Position numbers and translations under genes: made by a program. The notes below the pieces were generated by a model. That model ran no database searches and was not told the origin of the DNA. It saw only the letters and a list, made by a program, of their open reading frames with translations. Shown in pieces: positions 32,130-40,729 of a DNA stretch of 64,000 nucleotides. The stretch is from an uncultured Oscillibacter sp. Lineage in GTDB: Bacteria; Bacillota; Clostridia; Oscillospirales; Oscillospiraceae. Each line of letters begins with the position of its first letter. Position 1 is the stretch's first letter. Location: assembly GCF_910584465.1 (NCBI RefSeq), contig NZ_CAJUBK010000005.1, positions 1 through 64,000 of the forward strand, given 5' to 3'.

Positions 32130-32290
32130 CCCCGCCTGCCGAAAACATTTTTTCGACCGGCGGGGCAGGTTTTCAGGACTTTTCAAAGTCCTGAAACCTT
32201 TTTATTGGGATCGTGCAGGAGCCCCTTCCTGGGTCTCCCGCACACGCCCTCCCTTCCCGCCGGTCCGCTCTTCACGCTTTTCGACGGCCT
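32130..32290. repeat. Intergenic repeat copy b
   Basis: Contains GGTTTTCAGGACTTT.. AGTCCTGAAACC (32168-32198), then GTGCAGGAGCCCCTTCCTGG, TCTCCCGCACACGCCC, CTTCCCGCCGGT and CTTTTCGACGGCCTG. A weaker hairpin CCTGCCG..CGGCGGGGCAGG precedes it. The kinase gene at its right ends inside the repeat (stop at 32272). Confidence 0.65.
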
Positions 32291-33420
32291 GCCGCGCCGC
32301 CTTCCTGGCGGCGCTCTCCTATGGGAGTATACCACAGGCGCCCGGCCTTTGCCAAGTCCCTTTTGGGGCCGTCTCGATCGAAAAAGCCCGTGGTGTCCAC
32401 CACCCGATCCGCGGCCGCCTCGGTGCCGCAGGCGGCGAAATACCGCTCCTCCAGCGTCCGCCAGACCCGGTCGAAGGTGGGGTAGTAGTCCCCCTCCCTG
32501 GCCCGGAGCCGGCGGCCCTGCTCCTCCCGGCCGCAGGTCAGGAAAATCTTATAGTCATAGGCGTCCGCCAGGGACGGGTGCTGGGAATAGGTGCCCTCCA
32601 CGATGAGCAGGGGCTCCTCCAGCTCCACCGGGTCCCCCAAACGGCCCGTCCGGCAGTCATAGGGGCGGTACGCCGTCCCCCCCAGGACCTCCTCCCGGAA
32701 ACGCTCCAGGTCCATGTTCCCGGCGGGGACGTCCATCCAGTCCTCCCCCCGCCGCTCCGGCGGGAGGTAGAAGTCGTCCATGTGGACCACGTCACAGGAG
32801 CAAACCAGGAGGCCCGACGCCAGGGCGGCGAAGCCCGTCTTCCCGCTGCCGCAGCGGCCGTCCACGGCGATGCGTATGGACCGCTCCCGCCGGGCCCCGG
32901 CGGCCCGGGCCAGCGCCTCCAGGGGGACCAACGCGGGCAGGTACCGGGCCATGTCCATCCGCAGGACCCGGTAATGGGGGTGATAGGCGCTCCGGAACGC
33001 CTCGCTGTGAGAGACCGGCGGGCAGCCCTCCCGCCGCCAGCGCTCCAGGTGGTCCCCCATGCCGGGGACCGGGAGGGAGGCCAGCGCCTCCAGCTTCTCC
33101 GCCAGTCCCGCCGCCGTGTCCTCCGTCAGGGCCATGGTCCGGGTGAACATCCGCCCGATCAGCGGCAGCTCCCAGAGGGTGGAGAGGGCCTGGGTGATAT
33201 GGAGGCGGCACAGGCCGCTCCCGATATCCTCCGGGGGCAGGGGCTCCGCCCCGGCCTCTTCCCGCTCCGCCAGCAGGGCCGCCAGGACCTTATCCGGGCT
33301 CCGGATCATATGGGCGGGGCCGAACTCGCTTTGATAGGCCAGCTTGCAGAAGTCCTGGGGCTCCATCGCCGGGTAGCGTCCCCAGTGGGCCCGGGCGACG
33401 TCGAGGAAACTCGTGCTCAC
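32272..33420 (-). CDS. Uridine-kinase-like P-loop protein with N-terminal domain
   Basis: A 382-residue protein. The C-terminal half is a P-loop kinase of the uridine kinase/phosphoribulokinase class: Walker A VDGRCGSGKTG (about 188-198), DDFYLPPERR and LIVEGTYSQHP. The N-terminal 170 residues (YQSEFGPAHMIRSPDKVLAAL .. VSHSEAFRSAYHPHYRVL) belong to a domain I have seen with such kinases but cannot name. GTG 33420 overlaps the DUF3842 stop. The last dozen residues (QEGGAAGRRKA) are read from an intergenic repeat, so the native C-terminus has been replaced. Confidence 0.75.
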   Translation of the reverse strand: MSTSFLDVARAHWGRYPAMEPQDFCKLAYQSEFGPAHMIRSPDKVLAALLAEREEAGAEPLPPEDIGSGLCRLHITQALSTLWELPLIGRMFTRTMALTEDTAAGLAEKLEALASLPVPGMGDHLERWRREGCPPVSHSEAFRSAYHPHYRVLRMDMARYLPALVPLEALARAAGARRERSIRIAVDGRCGSGKTGFAALASGLLVCSCDVVHMDDFYLPPERRGEDWMDVPAGNMDLERFREEVLGGTAYRPYDCRTGRLGDPVELEEPLLIVEGTYSQHPSLADAYDYKIFLTCGREEQGRRLRAREGDYYPTFDRVWRTLEERYFAACGTEAAADRVVDTTGFFDRDGPKRDLAKAGRLWYTPIGERRQEGGAAGRRKA

Positions 33421-33836
33421 CGCTCCAGCTCCCTCACCGCCAGCTCCACCGCCCGGCGGATATACTCCTCCAGGCGGCATTCCTCCGTCCCGGCGACGTG
33501 GACGCCGCAGGAGGCGGAGGGGATCAGGATCTTCACCGCCCCGGACCCGGAGACCGCGGCGGCCATGGCGGGGGACACCTCTCCCAGGATGCCGTTGGCC
33601 AAGATCGCGCCGATGGGGCCCAGGATCAGATCCGCCCGGGCGGCGTTGCAGATCACGGCGTTCTCCCCCGTCGCCCCCTGCGGGGCCCCGGCCTTCAGCA
33701 TGGCGCTGGTCGCCATGACGTTGGTCCCCACGCACAAAAGGCGGCACCCTTCCGGCAGGCGGGGCTTCAGCAGCTTCACCAGCTGGCTCCCCACGCCGCC
33801 GCCCTGGCCGTCCAGGATCAGGATATCACGGCCCAT
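33417..33836 (-). CDS. DUF3842 family protein
   Basis: A 139-residue protein of the uncharacterised DUF3842 family. Typical features are the Rossmann-like start ILILDGQGGGVGSQLV, the loop VGTNVMATSAMLKAG, and ATGENAVICNAARADLILGPIG. The start at 33836 has GGGAGGTGAG upstream. It lies 4 nt after the aldo/keto reductase gene and overlaps the kinase gene, so the three form an operon. Nucleotide binding is plausible from the glycine-rich loop. Confidence 0.85.
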   Translation of the reverse strand: MGRDILILDGQGGGVGSQLVKLLKPRLPEGCRLLCVGTNVMATSAMLKAGAPQGATGENAVICNAARADLILGPIGAILANGILGEVSPAMAAAVSGSGAVKILIPSASCGVHVAGTEECRLEEYIRRAVELAVRELER

Positions 33837-33840
33837 CCGC

Positions 33841-34986
33841 TCACCTCCCGAAGATCTCCGCCGCCCTGCGCATGTTCTCCATGACGGGCACGGCGAAGGG
33901 GCACCGCCCCTCACAGGCCCCGCACCGCACACACTCCCCGGCCCCGTGGGGCAGGGCGGCATAGTGCTCCCGCACGGTCTCCGGCACGGAGCCCTGGGCC
34001 AGGGAGAGGTTCAAAAACTTCGTCACATCGGCCACGCTGATGCCCTTCGGGCAGGGGGCGCAGTGGCCGCAGTACATGCAGTGGCCCTCCCAGCTGATCT
34101 TGGGCAGGGCCGCCAGGGCGGCGGCGTAGTCCCGCTCGGCCTCCGGAGCGTCCTCGAACGCGATGCTCTGCTTCAGGTCCTCCAGGCTCCGCGCGCCGGA
34201 CAGGACGCACGCCGCGCCGGGGCGGTCCAGGGCATACTGGAGGCACTGGAAGGCCGTCAGGGCCTTCCCCGCCGGGGAGTACTCGCTGAGCAGGTCCCCG
34301 CCGCCGAACGCCTTCATCACCGTGAGGCCCACTCCCAGGCGCTGGCAGGTCTCATACAGCTCCTGCCGGTCCGGATCCATGTTCAGCAGCGGCGCCTCAT
34401 AGTTCTTGGGGGCCCAGAGCTCCTCCACGTCCTCCCCGGCGGGCTGGAGGTCGTAGCAGGGGTTCACGCTGAACATCAGCACGTCGACGATCCCGGTGCG
34501 CACCGCCGCCAGGGCCACCTTGGGATTGTGGCTGGACAGGCCGATGCAGCCGATGCGCCCCGCCGCCCTCAGCGCCCGGGCGTACTCCAGGACGGGGCCT
34601 CCCGCCACCGCCTCCCAGTCGGCCATGGAGTCCACATAGTGGATCATGCCGATCTCCGCATGGTCCGTCTCCAGCCGCCGGAGCTGGTCCTCGAAGCTCT
34701 CCCGGACCTCCGCCGGATCCCGGGTCCGCTTATACTGGCCGTCCTTCCAAACGGTGCACAGATGGGCCTGGAGGACGAACTCCTCCCGCCGTCCCCGCAG
34801 GGCCCGGCCCAGCGCGGAGCGGAAGTCCGGGTCGGGAGCGTAGAGGTCGATGCAGTTGACGCCGCCGGCCTCCATCACATCTACCATCTCCGCCACCTGC
34901 TCCGGGGACTTGTTCAAAAACCCCTCGCAGCCCATGCCGATCTCACCGACCCGCAGGCCGGTCCTTCCCAATGTACGGTATCGCAT
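33841..34986 (-). CDS. Aldo/keto reductase with C-terminal 4Fe-4S domain
   Basis: A 381-residue protein. Residues 1-280 form the AKR barrel (LGRTGLRVGEIGMGCEGF, catalytic region NCIDLYAPDP, and IGMIHYVDS with the active-site His). The C-terminal part carries two cysteine clusters, CMYCGHCAPCPKGI and CVRCGACEGRCPF, for one or two iron-sulfur clusters. Such proteins are common in anaerobic Firmicutes and are probably reductases fed by ferredoxin. It is the first gene of the operon with DUF3842 and the kinase. A minus-strand TTGACA..TATGCT (35062-35032) may be its promoter. Confidence 0.9.
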   Translation of the reverse strand: MRYRTLGRTGLRVGEIGMGCEGFLNKSPEQVAEMVDVMEAGGVNCIDLYAPDPDFRSALGRALRGRREEFVLQAHLCTVWKDGQYKRTRDPAEVRESFEDQLRRLETDHAEIGMIHYVDSMADWEAVAGGPVLEYARALRAAGRIGCIGLSSHNPKVALAAVRTGIVDVLMFSVNPCYDLQPAGEDVEELWAPKNYEAPLLNMDPDRQELYETCQRLGVGLTVMKAFGGGDLLSEYSPAGKALTAFQCLQYALDRPGAACVLSGARSLEDLKQSIAFEDAPEAERDYAAALAALPKISWEGHCMYCGHCAPCPKGISVADVTKFLNLSLAQGSVPETVREHYAALPHGAGECVRCGACEGRCPFAVPVMENMRRAAEIFGR

Positions 34987-35167
34987 CCTGCATACCTCCT
35001 GTTTTTGGTCGCTTGCCTCAGCTCACGACCCAGCATATCACGTGGAGCCCACTCCATGTCAAGAGGCTTTTCGCATTTTCCCCTCCGGGGCCCGGCGGCG
35101 GCGCCGCTCCCCGGTCATGGGCGGCGCGGGGGGAGACGGGCGGCGGGGAGGCGGGACGTCATAAAAG

Positions 35168-35391
35168 GGCCCCGGGAGTCTCCATCTCCCGGGGCCGCAG
35201 GCTGTTGAAAAAATCTTTTCAACAGCCTGCGCAAGTTTTCAGAACTTTTAAAAAAGTTCTGAAAACTGATCGATCAAAAACGAAAGGGACCCTTCCTGGG
35301 TCCCTCTCGTAGCTCTCTTCCTTCCCGTTGATGTCGTTTCCTCTACGTTTTCGACAAGCTGGGGCCCCGGGAGTCTCCGTCTCCCGGGGCC
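35168..35391. repeat. Intergenic repeat copy c, flanked by near-identical hairpins
   Basis: The most complete copy. A 29-nt hairpin (35168-35196) and its near twin (35363-35391; one base different) flank the unit. Inside are CAGGCTGTTGAAAA..TTTTCAACAGCCTG (about 35198-35229), a stem CAGAACTTTT..AAAAGTTCTG, then GGGACCCTTCCTGGGTCCC (35286-35304) and CTACGTTTTCGACAAGCTG. Read leftward the GGGACCC hairpin runs into T-rich sequence and could terminate dctP. The rest of 34987-35404 contains only the AKR promoter region. Confidence 0.7.
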
Positions 35392-35404
35392 GTCTCTCTC
35401 AGCC

Positions 35405-36487
35405 TCAGCCGCCGATCAGGGTCATGGCCTCCTCCAGCAGGTCGGCATAGCCGCCGGCCTCGGCGTTCTTGGTCCAGTAGTCCGTGAACAGCTCCACGAG
35501 CTCCTGACGATCGCCGAACTCGGTGATGTTGCAGCCCGCGTCCGCCAGGCTCTGCTGATAGCCGGACTCGTTGCTGATGACGGTGTCGTTCAGCTCCGCC
35601 TGGCACTCGGCCCAGGTGTCCAGGAGCAGCTCCTGGGTGGCCTCGTTGAGGCTGTCCCACTTATCGGCATTGATGGTGGGCCCGATGATGGAGAGCATGT
35701 GGCGGCTGAGGCAGATGTTCCTGCCCAGCTCATAGAAGCCCTGGGTGTAGAACGCCTCCAGGACGGATTCCACGCCGTCCACCACGCCGGACTGCATGGC
35801 GGTGTACGCCTCGGACCAGGAGATGACGTTGGGGCTCATGCCCAGGGTGTTGAAGGTGTCCAGATAGATGTCCGCGCCGGGGGAGCGGAGCTTATAGCCC
35901 TTGCAGTCGGCGACGCTGGTGATGGGATCTGCGGTGCACATGTTGCGGAAGCCGTTCCAGGTCCAGCCCAGGGCCACCACGCCCAGGTTGTCCTGCATCC
36001 GCCGGTCGATCTCCCGGCCGATCTCGCCGTAGACGATCTGGGCGGCGGCGTCGTAATCCTCGATCAGGAAGGGCAGGGAGAACAGGGCGTATTCCGGCTC
36101 GTCGTTGGACATCACGGAGGTGTCGGCCATGAACATGTCCAGGGTGCCCATGATGATGGCGTCCTGGCCGTCGGTCTGGTTGTAGAGGGAGGCGGCGGGG
36201 TAAATGTCCAGCTGCACGGCGCCGCCGCTGCGCTCCTTGAGCATCTCGGCCCATTCCTCCACAGCGAGGTGGATGGGCTGGTCCACGGCGTTGTAGTGGG
36301 CCAGCTGGAGGGTGATCTCCGTGTACTCGGCCCCCGCGGGAGCGTCGGCCGGCGGCTGGGACTGGGCGGCGCCGTCCGGCTGCGTGCTGCCGGACGTGCC
36401 GGAGGTATCGGCGGGCTTGCTGCCGCAGGCGGCAAGGGACAGGCACATGGCCAGTGCCAGGAACAGTGCGGTGAACCTCTTTTTCAT
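35405..36487 (-). CDS. dctP: TRAP transporter substrate-binding protein (DctP-type)
   Basis: A 360-residue extracytoplasmic solute receptor of a tripartite ATP-independent periplasmic-type importer. Signal peptide and lipobox LAAC put lipidated Cys21 at the outer face. Family signatures include ITLQLAHYNAVDQPIHLAVEEWAEM, YNQTDGQDAIIMGTLDMFMADTS and GYKLRSPGADIYLDTFNTLG with the conserved Arg that usually contacts a carboxylate. The start at 36487 follows GGAGG. It is the last gene of a leftward sugar operon. Confidence 0.92.
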   Translation of the reverse strand: MKKRFTALFLALAMCLSLAACGSKPADTSGTSGSTQPDGAAQSQPPADAPAGAEYTEITLQLAHYNAVDQPIHLAVEEWAEMLKERSGGAVQLDIYPAASLYNQTDGQDAIIMGTLDMFMADTSVMSNDEPEYALFSLPFLIEDYDAAAQIVYGEIGREIDRRMQDNLGVVALGWTWNGFRNMCTADPITSVADCKGYKLRSPGADIYLDTFNTLGMSPNVISWSEAYTAMQSGVVDGVESVLEAFYTQGFYELGRNICLSRHMLSIIGPTINADKWDSLNEATQELLLDTWAECQAELNDTVISNESGYQQSLADAGCNITEFGDRQELVELFTDYWTKNAEAGGYADLLEEAMTLIGG

Positions 36488-36550
36488 GTTTCTTTCCTCC
36501 ATAATCGATATCGATCCTATGTTACGGACCCTCGTCCGTGAGGCACGACG

Positions 36551-37828
36551 CTACAGCAGGCCGAACAGGGACGGCAGCAGGGTGACGATGGCGGGGATGA
36601 AGATGGTGAGGAAGGTGACGGCGTAGTTGACCGCGATGAACTGCCAGATGCTCTTGACCACCCTGCCCAGGGGGGTGTTCGTGATATTGGCGGAGAGATA
36701 CATCAAAAGGCCCACGGGCGGGGACATGCCGCCCATATCCAGCGTGAGGATGCAGACCATGGCGAAGTGCAGGGGGCTGAACTGGTACTGGGTGATGAGG
36801 GGGGCGAAGATGGGGATGAGCATCAGCATGGCGGCGTTGGAATCGATGAACATCCCCGCCACGAACAGCACCACGCTGACGAAGAGCAGCACCACGCTGG
36901 GGCTGCTGGTGAAGGCGGTGGTGACCCCCAGGATGACCTTGGACATGTTGTAATTCGTGACCAGGGCCCCGAACAGCCCGGCGAAGGCGATGATGATCAT
37001 GGAATTCGCCGTGGCGCTGACCGCGCTCATGACGCACCCTTTGAGCTTCTCCAGATCCAGCGTCCGGCAGGCCAGGCCGTAGAGCACGCTGTAGAGGCAG
37101 GCCAGCACGCCGGATTCCGTGGCGGTGACCACCCCGCTGAGGATGCCGCCGATGATGATGAAGGGCATCACCAGGGCCGGGATGGCGTGGACCGTATCGA
37201 CCAGCAGCTGCCGCCAGCCCACGGGCCGGTCCCTGGGGATGCGGCTGCGGCGGGCGTAGAGATAGTTGACCAGCATATAGCCCACGCCGATCAGGAGCCC
37301 CGGCAGGAAGCCCGCCATGAAGAGGGCCCCGATGGAGATCGAGGTGACGCCGGAGTAGATGACCATCATGATGCTGGGCGGGATGACGGGCCCCAGGGCG
37401 CCGCAGCCGGAGACCATGGCGCAGGCATAGCCGTCGTCATAGCCCTCGTCCCGCAGGGCGGGGACCAGGATGCTGGCCAGGGCGGCGGTGTCGGCGTTGG
37501 CGGAGCCGGAGACCCCGGCCATCAGGATGCCGGTGACGATGGTCGCGTGGCCCAGGCCGCCGGTGAAGTGGCCCACCAGGCTGCGGGCAAAGTTGATGAG
37601 CTTGCGGGTGATGCCGGACTGCTCCATCAAAGACCCGGCCAGCATGAAGAAGGGGATGGCCATCAGGGAGAAGGAGTCCATGGCGGAGAACATCTTCTGA
37701 GGGATGATGATGCCGGGGAGCGCGGGATCGAAAAAGAGGGTGAACACGGCGGAGATGCTCATGGCATAGGCGACCGGCACCCCTATGAACAGCAGCAGCA
37801 GGAACGCGCCGAACAGGATCGTCAGCAT
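36551..37828 (-). CDS. dctM: TRAP transporter large permease (DctM-type)
   Basis: A 425-residue, about 12-span membrane subunit that carries substrate with sodium ions. Family landmarks are FIGVPVAYAMS at the start, MDSFSLMAIPFFMLAGSLM and SGSANADTAALASILVPALRDEGY. ATG 37828 overlaps the stop of the small subunit by one base. Partners: DctQ upstream and DctP downstream. Confidence 0.95.
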   Translation of the reverse strand: MLTILFGAFLLLLFIGVPVAYAMSISAVFTLFFDPALPGIIIPQKMFSAMDSFSLMAIPFFMLAGSLMEQSGITRKLINFARSLVGHFTGGLGHATIVTGILMAGVSGSANADTAALASILVPALRDEGYDDGYACAMVSGCGALGPVIPPSIMMVIYSGVTSISIGALFMAGFLPGLLIGVGYMLVNYLYARRSRIPRDRPVGWRQLLVDTVHAIPALVMPFIIIGGILSGVVTATESGVLACLYSVLYGLACRTLDLEKLKGCVMSAVSATANSMIIIAFAGLFGALVTNYNMSKVILGVTTAFTSSPSVVLLFVSVVLFVAGMFIDSNAAMLMLIPIFAPLITQYQFSPLHFAMVCILTLDMGGMSPPVGLLMYLSANITNTPLGRVVKSIWQFIAVNYAVTFLTIFIPAIVTLLPSLFGLL

Positions 37829-38352
37829 CACAGCTCCTCCGCCTCCTCTCCTTTGCGGAACGCCGCGCAGGCGCGGCCGATCAAAAGCTCCAGGGTGAAC
37901 AGGCACAAGAGCCCCGCCCCCACCACCTGGGCCGAATACACCCAGTTGGCCTTGATGCCCAGGCCCACCAGGGTCTTGCTGGCGAACTTCCCGCACAGCT
38001 GGACGCTGTAAAAGCAGTACAGCCCCGCAAAGCCGCAGATCAAGAGCTCACAGAGCAGCCCCAGGAGCTCCGCCGTCCGCTTGGGCAGCCGCCCCACGAT
38101 CAGGTCGAAGCCCAGGTTGTCCCCATGGCGCATGATCACGGGCATGTACAGCATCAGCATCCAGATGAACAGGTACCGGGCCAGCTGCTCGCTCCAGGAC
38201 AGGGGGGCCGAAAAGACGTAGCGCATCACGACCTGCGCCAGCGTGAGGATGGTGAACGCCACCAGCAGCAGCCCGCTGAGCAGGCGCAGCAGCTTCTCCA
38301 CCGCGTCGAAGATCTTCCCAACAGTTTTCAACAGCATTCCCTTCTTTCTCAT
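37828..38352 (-). CDS. dctQ: TRAP transporter small permease (DctQ-type)
   Basis: A 174-residue four-span subunit that completes the TRAP membrane complex. The family motif FSAPLSWSEQLARYLFIWM is at about residues 47-65. A 24-nt gap separates it from the ROK-like kinase gene upstream, so all belong to one transcript. Confidence 0.92.
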   Translation of the reverse strand: MRKKGMLLKTVGKIFDAVEKLLRLLSGLLLVAFTILTLAQVVMRYVFSAPLSWSEQLARYLFIWMLMLYMPVIMRHGDNLGFDLIVGRLPKRTAELLGLLCELLICGFAGLYCFYSVQLCGKFASKTLVGLGIKANWVYSAQVVGAGLLCLFTLELLIGRACAAFRKGEEAEEL

Positions 38353-38376
38353 GATCGATACTGTCCGCGCCGCGGC

Positions 38377-39270
38377 CTATCCCAGCCCCTCCGCGCACAG
38401 GGCGGCGGCGCCGTAGAGGGGCGCCCGGTCTATGTCCTTCACGGTCCGGATCCGAGGGGGCCGGTCCAGGCGGCGGAGGCTCTCCTGCAGCGCCGGGAGG
38501 AACAGGTCCGCGGACTTGGAGATGGCCCCGCCCAGCAGGAGGACCTCGAAGGCGTTCTCCCGGATCGTCTCGCCGGCCACCGCCCCCAGATCCCGCCCCA
38601 GCGCCGCGAAGGCGCCCAGGGCGGCCGGGTCCCCCGCCCGGGCCAGCAGGGAGATGTCGTAAACGTCCAGGCCCTTCCGGCCGGAGGCGGCCTCGTACTC
38701 CCGGATCACCGCCCGGCGGGAGACATAGTCCTCCGCGATGGAGCCCCGGTAGGGCCTCCCCCAGAGGCTGATCCCCGGCCCGCCGTCCTCATCCACCAGG
38801 AGCTTCCCGTCCTTGACAGCGGCGAAGCCCAGGCCCGTGCCCAGGGTGACGCCGCAGATGTCCCGGCAGCCGCTCAGGTCCTCCAGATACGCGCCGCCCC
38901 GGAAAAACAGGGTGGAATCGTGCCCGAAGGCTACCGGCACATCCCCCAGCCCCTCCTGGATCCAGGGGCGGACGGACCATCCCCTGGCGGCTGTGAACTT
39001 GTGGGTCATGTTCAAGATCCCGCCCTTGTAGCCGAAGGGACCGGGCATCCCCACGGCGGCGGCGGAGACGGTCCGCCCGGAGGCCCGGGCCTCTTGGGCC
39101 GCCCGCTGTCCCAGGGACCGGAAGGCGCCCCGGATCTCCTCCAGGGACCCGCCGGAGCAGGCCGGGATCTTGAAAAACGTATCCTCCAGCATCTCCATGC
39201 CGGAGAACAAGGCGGCTTTCAGGAACGTGCCGCCGCCGTCAACGGCCAAAAAGCAGGTATCCATATCCAT
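38377..39270 (-). CDS. ROK/BadF-like sugar kinase
   Basis: A 297-residue actin-fold kinase. The phosphate-1 motif LAVDGGGTFLKAAL (residues 8-21) and GVTLGTGLGFAAV are clear, with AVGMPGPFGYKGG between them. The zinc-binding Cys/His motif of classical ROK glucokinases is absent. It lies between the TRAP genes and an isomerase gene, and would phosphorylate the sugar after import and isomerisation. The sugar is unknown. Confidence 0.82.
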   Translation of the reverse strand: MDMDTCFLAVDGGGTFLKAALFSGMEMLEDTFFKIPACSGGSLEEIRGAFRSLGQRAAQEARASGRTVSAAAVGMPGPFGYKGGILNMTHKFTAARGWSVRPWIQEGLGDVPVAFGHDSTLFFRGGAYLEDLSGCRDICGVTLGTGLGFAAVKDGKLLVDEDGGPGISLWGRPYRGSIAEDYVSRRAVIREYEAASGRKGLDVYDISLLARAGDPAALGAFAALGRDLGAVAGETIRENAFEVLLLGGAISKSADLFLPALQESLRRLDRPPRIRTVKDIDRAPLYGAAALCAEGLG

Positions 39271-39276
39271 CCCCCA

Positions 39277-40716
39277 TCACCGATCGTTCAAGTAAACGAA
39301 CTCCATGCCCATGATGGAGGCCAGGTCCCGCAGCTGGGCGGTGTAGTCTCCCTCCACCACGCCGTAATGCTGGGTGACGCCGGTGCGGATCAGGCGGTCG
39401 AAGAAGGTCTGCAGGTCCGTGTCCACCGGCCGGAAGGAGCCGTGGGTGTAAGAGGTGATCTGGTGCTCCGTGGGCAGGGCGTCCACCAGGCCGCAGGCCA
39501 GCTTGAACCCGCCCCCGGCGGACTGGGAGATGTGGGCCATGGTCTTGCGCCCCTCCGGGATGGTGTACCAGGCGAAGGGGGCCCCGGCGTATTTGTAGGC
39601 GGTCCTGGCGAAGCGGACGTCCCGGGCGATCTTCACACTGCCCCGGGGGTCCGTATAGTCGTTGGGCCCGGCGTGGCCGCCGCTGAAAAAGCCGTTGGGC
39701 AGGTCGATGTGGAAGGGCTCGATGAAGTTCACGGGCCTGCCGCTCAGCAGGCGCAGCACGTGGGTGATCAGCCCGCCGCCGATGTCTCCCTCGGGCACGA
39801 TGGTGATGTCCCCCGGCCCGCCGGGGACGGGGATGAACCCGGGCCGGAGCCCCACCTCCGTCAGCAGCACCGTGTCCACATCGTTGAGGATCAGGGCGGA
39901 GACCCCCGCGTTCCGGGCGGTGTCCTCCAGGGCCGCGGAGGCCCGGATGGAAGCCAGGAACTTCTCCTCGTCCACGTCGGGCAGCACCTCATAGCTCCGG
40001 GTGAGCCGGTCGTGGATCTCCTTCACCCGGGCCTCGGGCACGGCCTCGATCTCCCTGGCCAGGGTGGCCACGGACAAGAAGCGCAGCTCCGGCCCCGCCT
40101 GGGCAAAGAGCAGGTAGGGATCCACATACGTGCTCCACATGATCTCGTTATAGCTCGCCAGCAGGCCGAAGCTGGTCTGCCGGAGCGCGCTGCGCAGGGC
40201 GGAGGCGGCGGCGAAGGGCTTCAGGCGCTCCATGATCTGCCGGAAGGTGCCGATCACAGTCTCCATCATGGGGCGGCGGAAGCGGGCGATCGAGCCGGAT
40301 GCCTCCAGAGAGCCCACCAGGCCCCCGGCACAGAGGAACTCCACGAAGTCCGTCTCGGCATACGTCTCGCCAAAGGAGATGCGCTCCCGCGTCCGGGCGG
40401 CAAAGAGGATGGGGATGGGGCTCATGTCCCGCAGGAAGCGGACCCAGACGAAGTCCTCCGTCCAGGAGAGGAAGAGGGCGAACACGCAGTCCACCTTTTC
40501 CTGCCGGAACTGCTCCATCTGCCGCTCCAGGTCCTCCCGGGTGTAGACGTTCCCGGAGTAGACCGGCCGGCCCGCCTGGGCGATGCCCTCCAGATACTCC
40601 TCCGCCTCCCGCTGCTTGCGCAGCTCATAGGATCCTTCCGCAGTGTCGCCGCCCATGGCACGGAACCGCCCCGTGGCGATGAGCAGCACGCCGATCTTTG
40701 GTGTCATCCGATCCAT
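39277..40716 (-). CDS. L-fucose/L-arabinose isomerase-like protein
   Basis: A 479-residue protein of the FucI/AraA superfamily, manganese enzymes that convert aldoses to ketoses. The N-terminal Rossmann-like part starts KIGVLLIATGRFRAMGGD; the C-terminal barrel has EGDIGGGLITHVLRLLSG and PNGFFSGGHAGPND with the expected metal-ligand histidine. The start at 40716 follows AGGAGGAG; 51 codons upstream are open but not coding-like. It is the second gene of the operon. Other members of the fold act on other sugars, so the substrate is not assigned. Confidence 0.82.
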   Translation of the reverse strand: MDRMTPKIGVLLIATGRFRAMGGDTAEGSYELRKQREAEEYLEGIAQAGRPVYSGNVYTREDLERQMEQFRQEKVDCVFALFLSWTEDFVWVRFLRDMSPIPILFAARTRERISFGETYAETDFVEFLCAGGLVGSLEASGSIARFRRPMMETVIGTFRQIMERLKPFAAASALRSALRQTSFGLLASYNEIMWSTYVDPYLLFAQAGPELRFLSVATLAREIEAVPEARVKEIHDRLTRSYEVLPDVDEEKFLASIRASAALEDTARNAGVSALILNDVDTVLLTEVGLRPGFIPVPGGPGDITIVPEGDIGGGLITHVLRLLSGRPVNFIEPFHIDLPNGFFSGGHAGPNDYTDPRGSVKIARDVRFARTAYKYAGAPFAWYTIPEGRKTMAHISQSAGGGFKLACGLVDALPTEHQITSYTHGSFRPVDTDLQTFFDRLIRTGVTQHYGVVEGDYTAQLRDLASIMGMEFVYLNDR

Positions 40717-40729
40717 GATCTCCTCCTGT

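Noticed and set aside
31477..35208. A 1243-codon open frame on the plus strand
   Set aside because: It runs across several real minus-strand genes and an intergenic repeat, has no family motifs, and its composition is that of antisense reading in GC-rich DNA.
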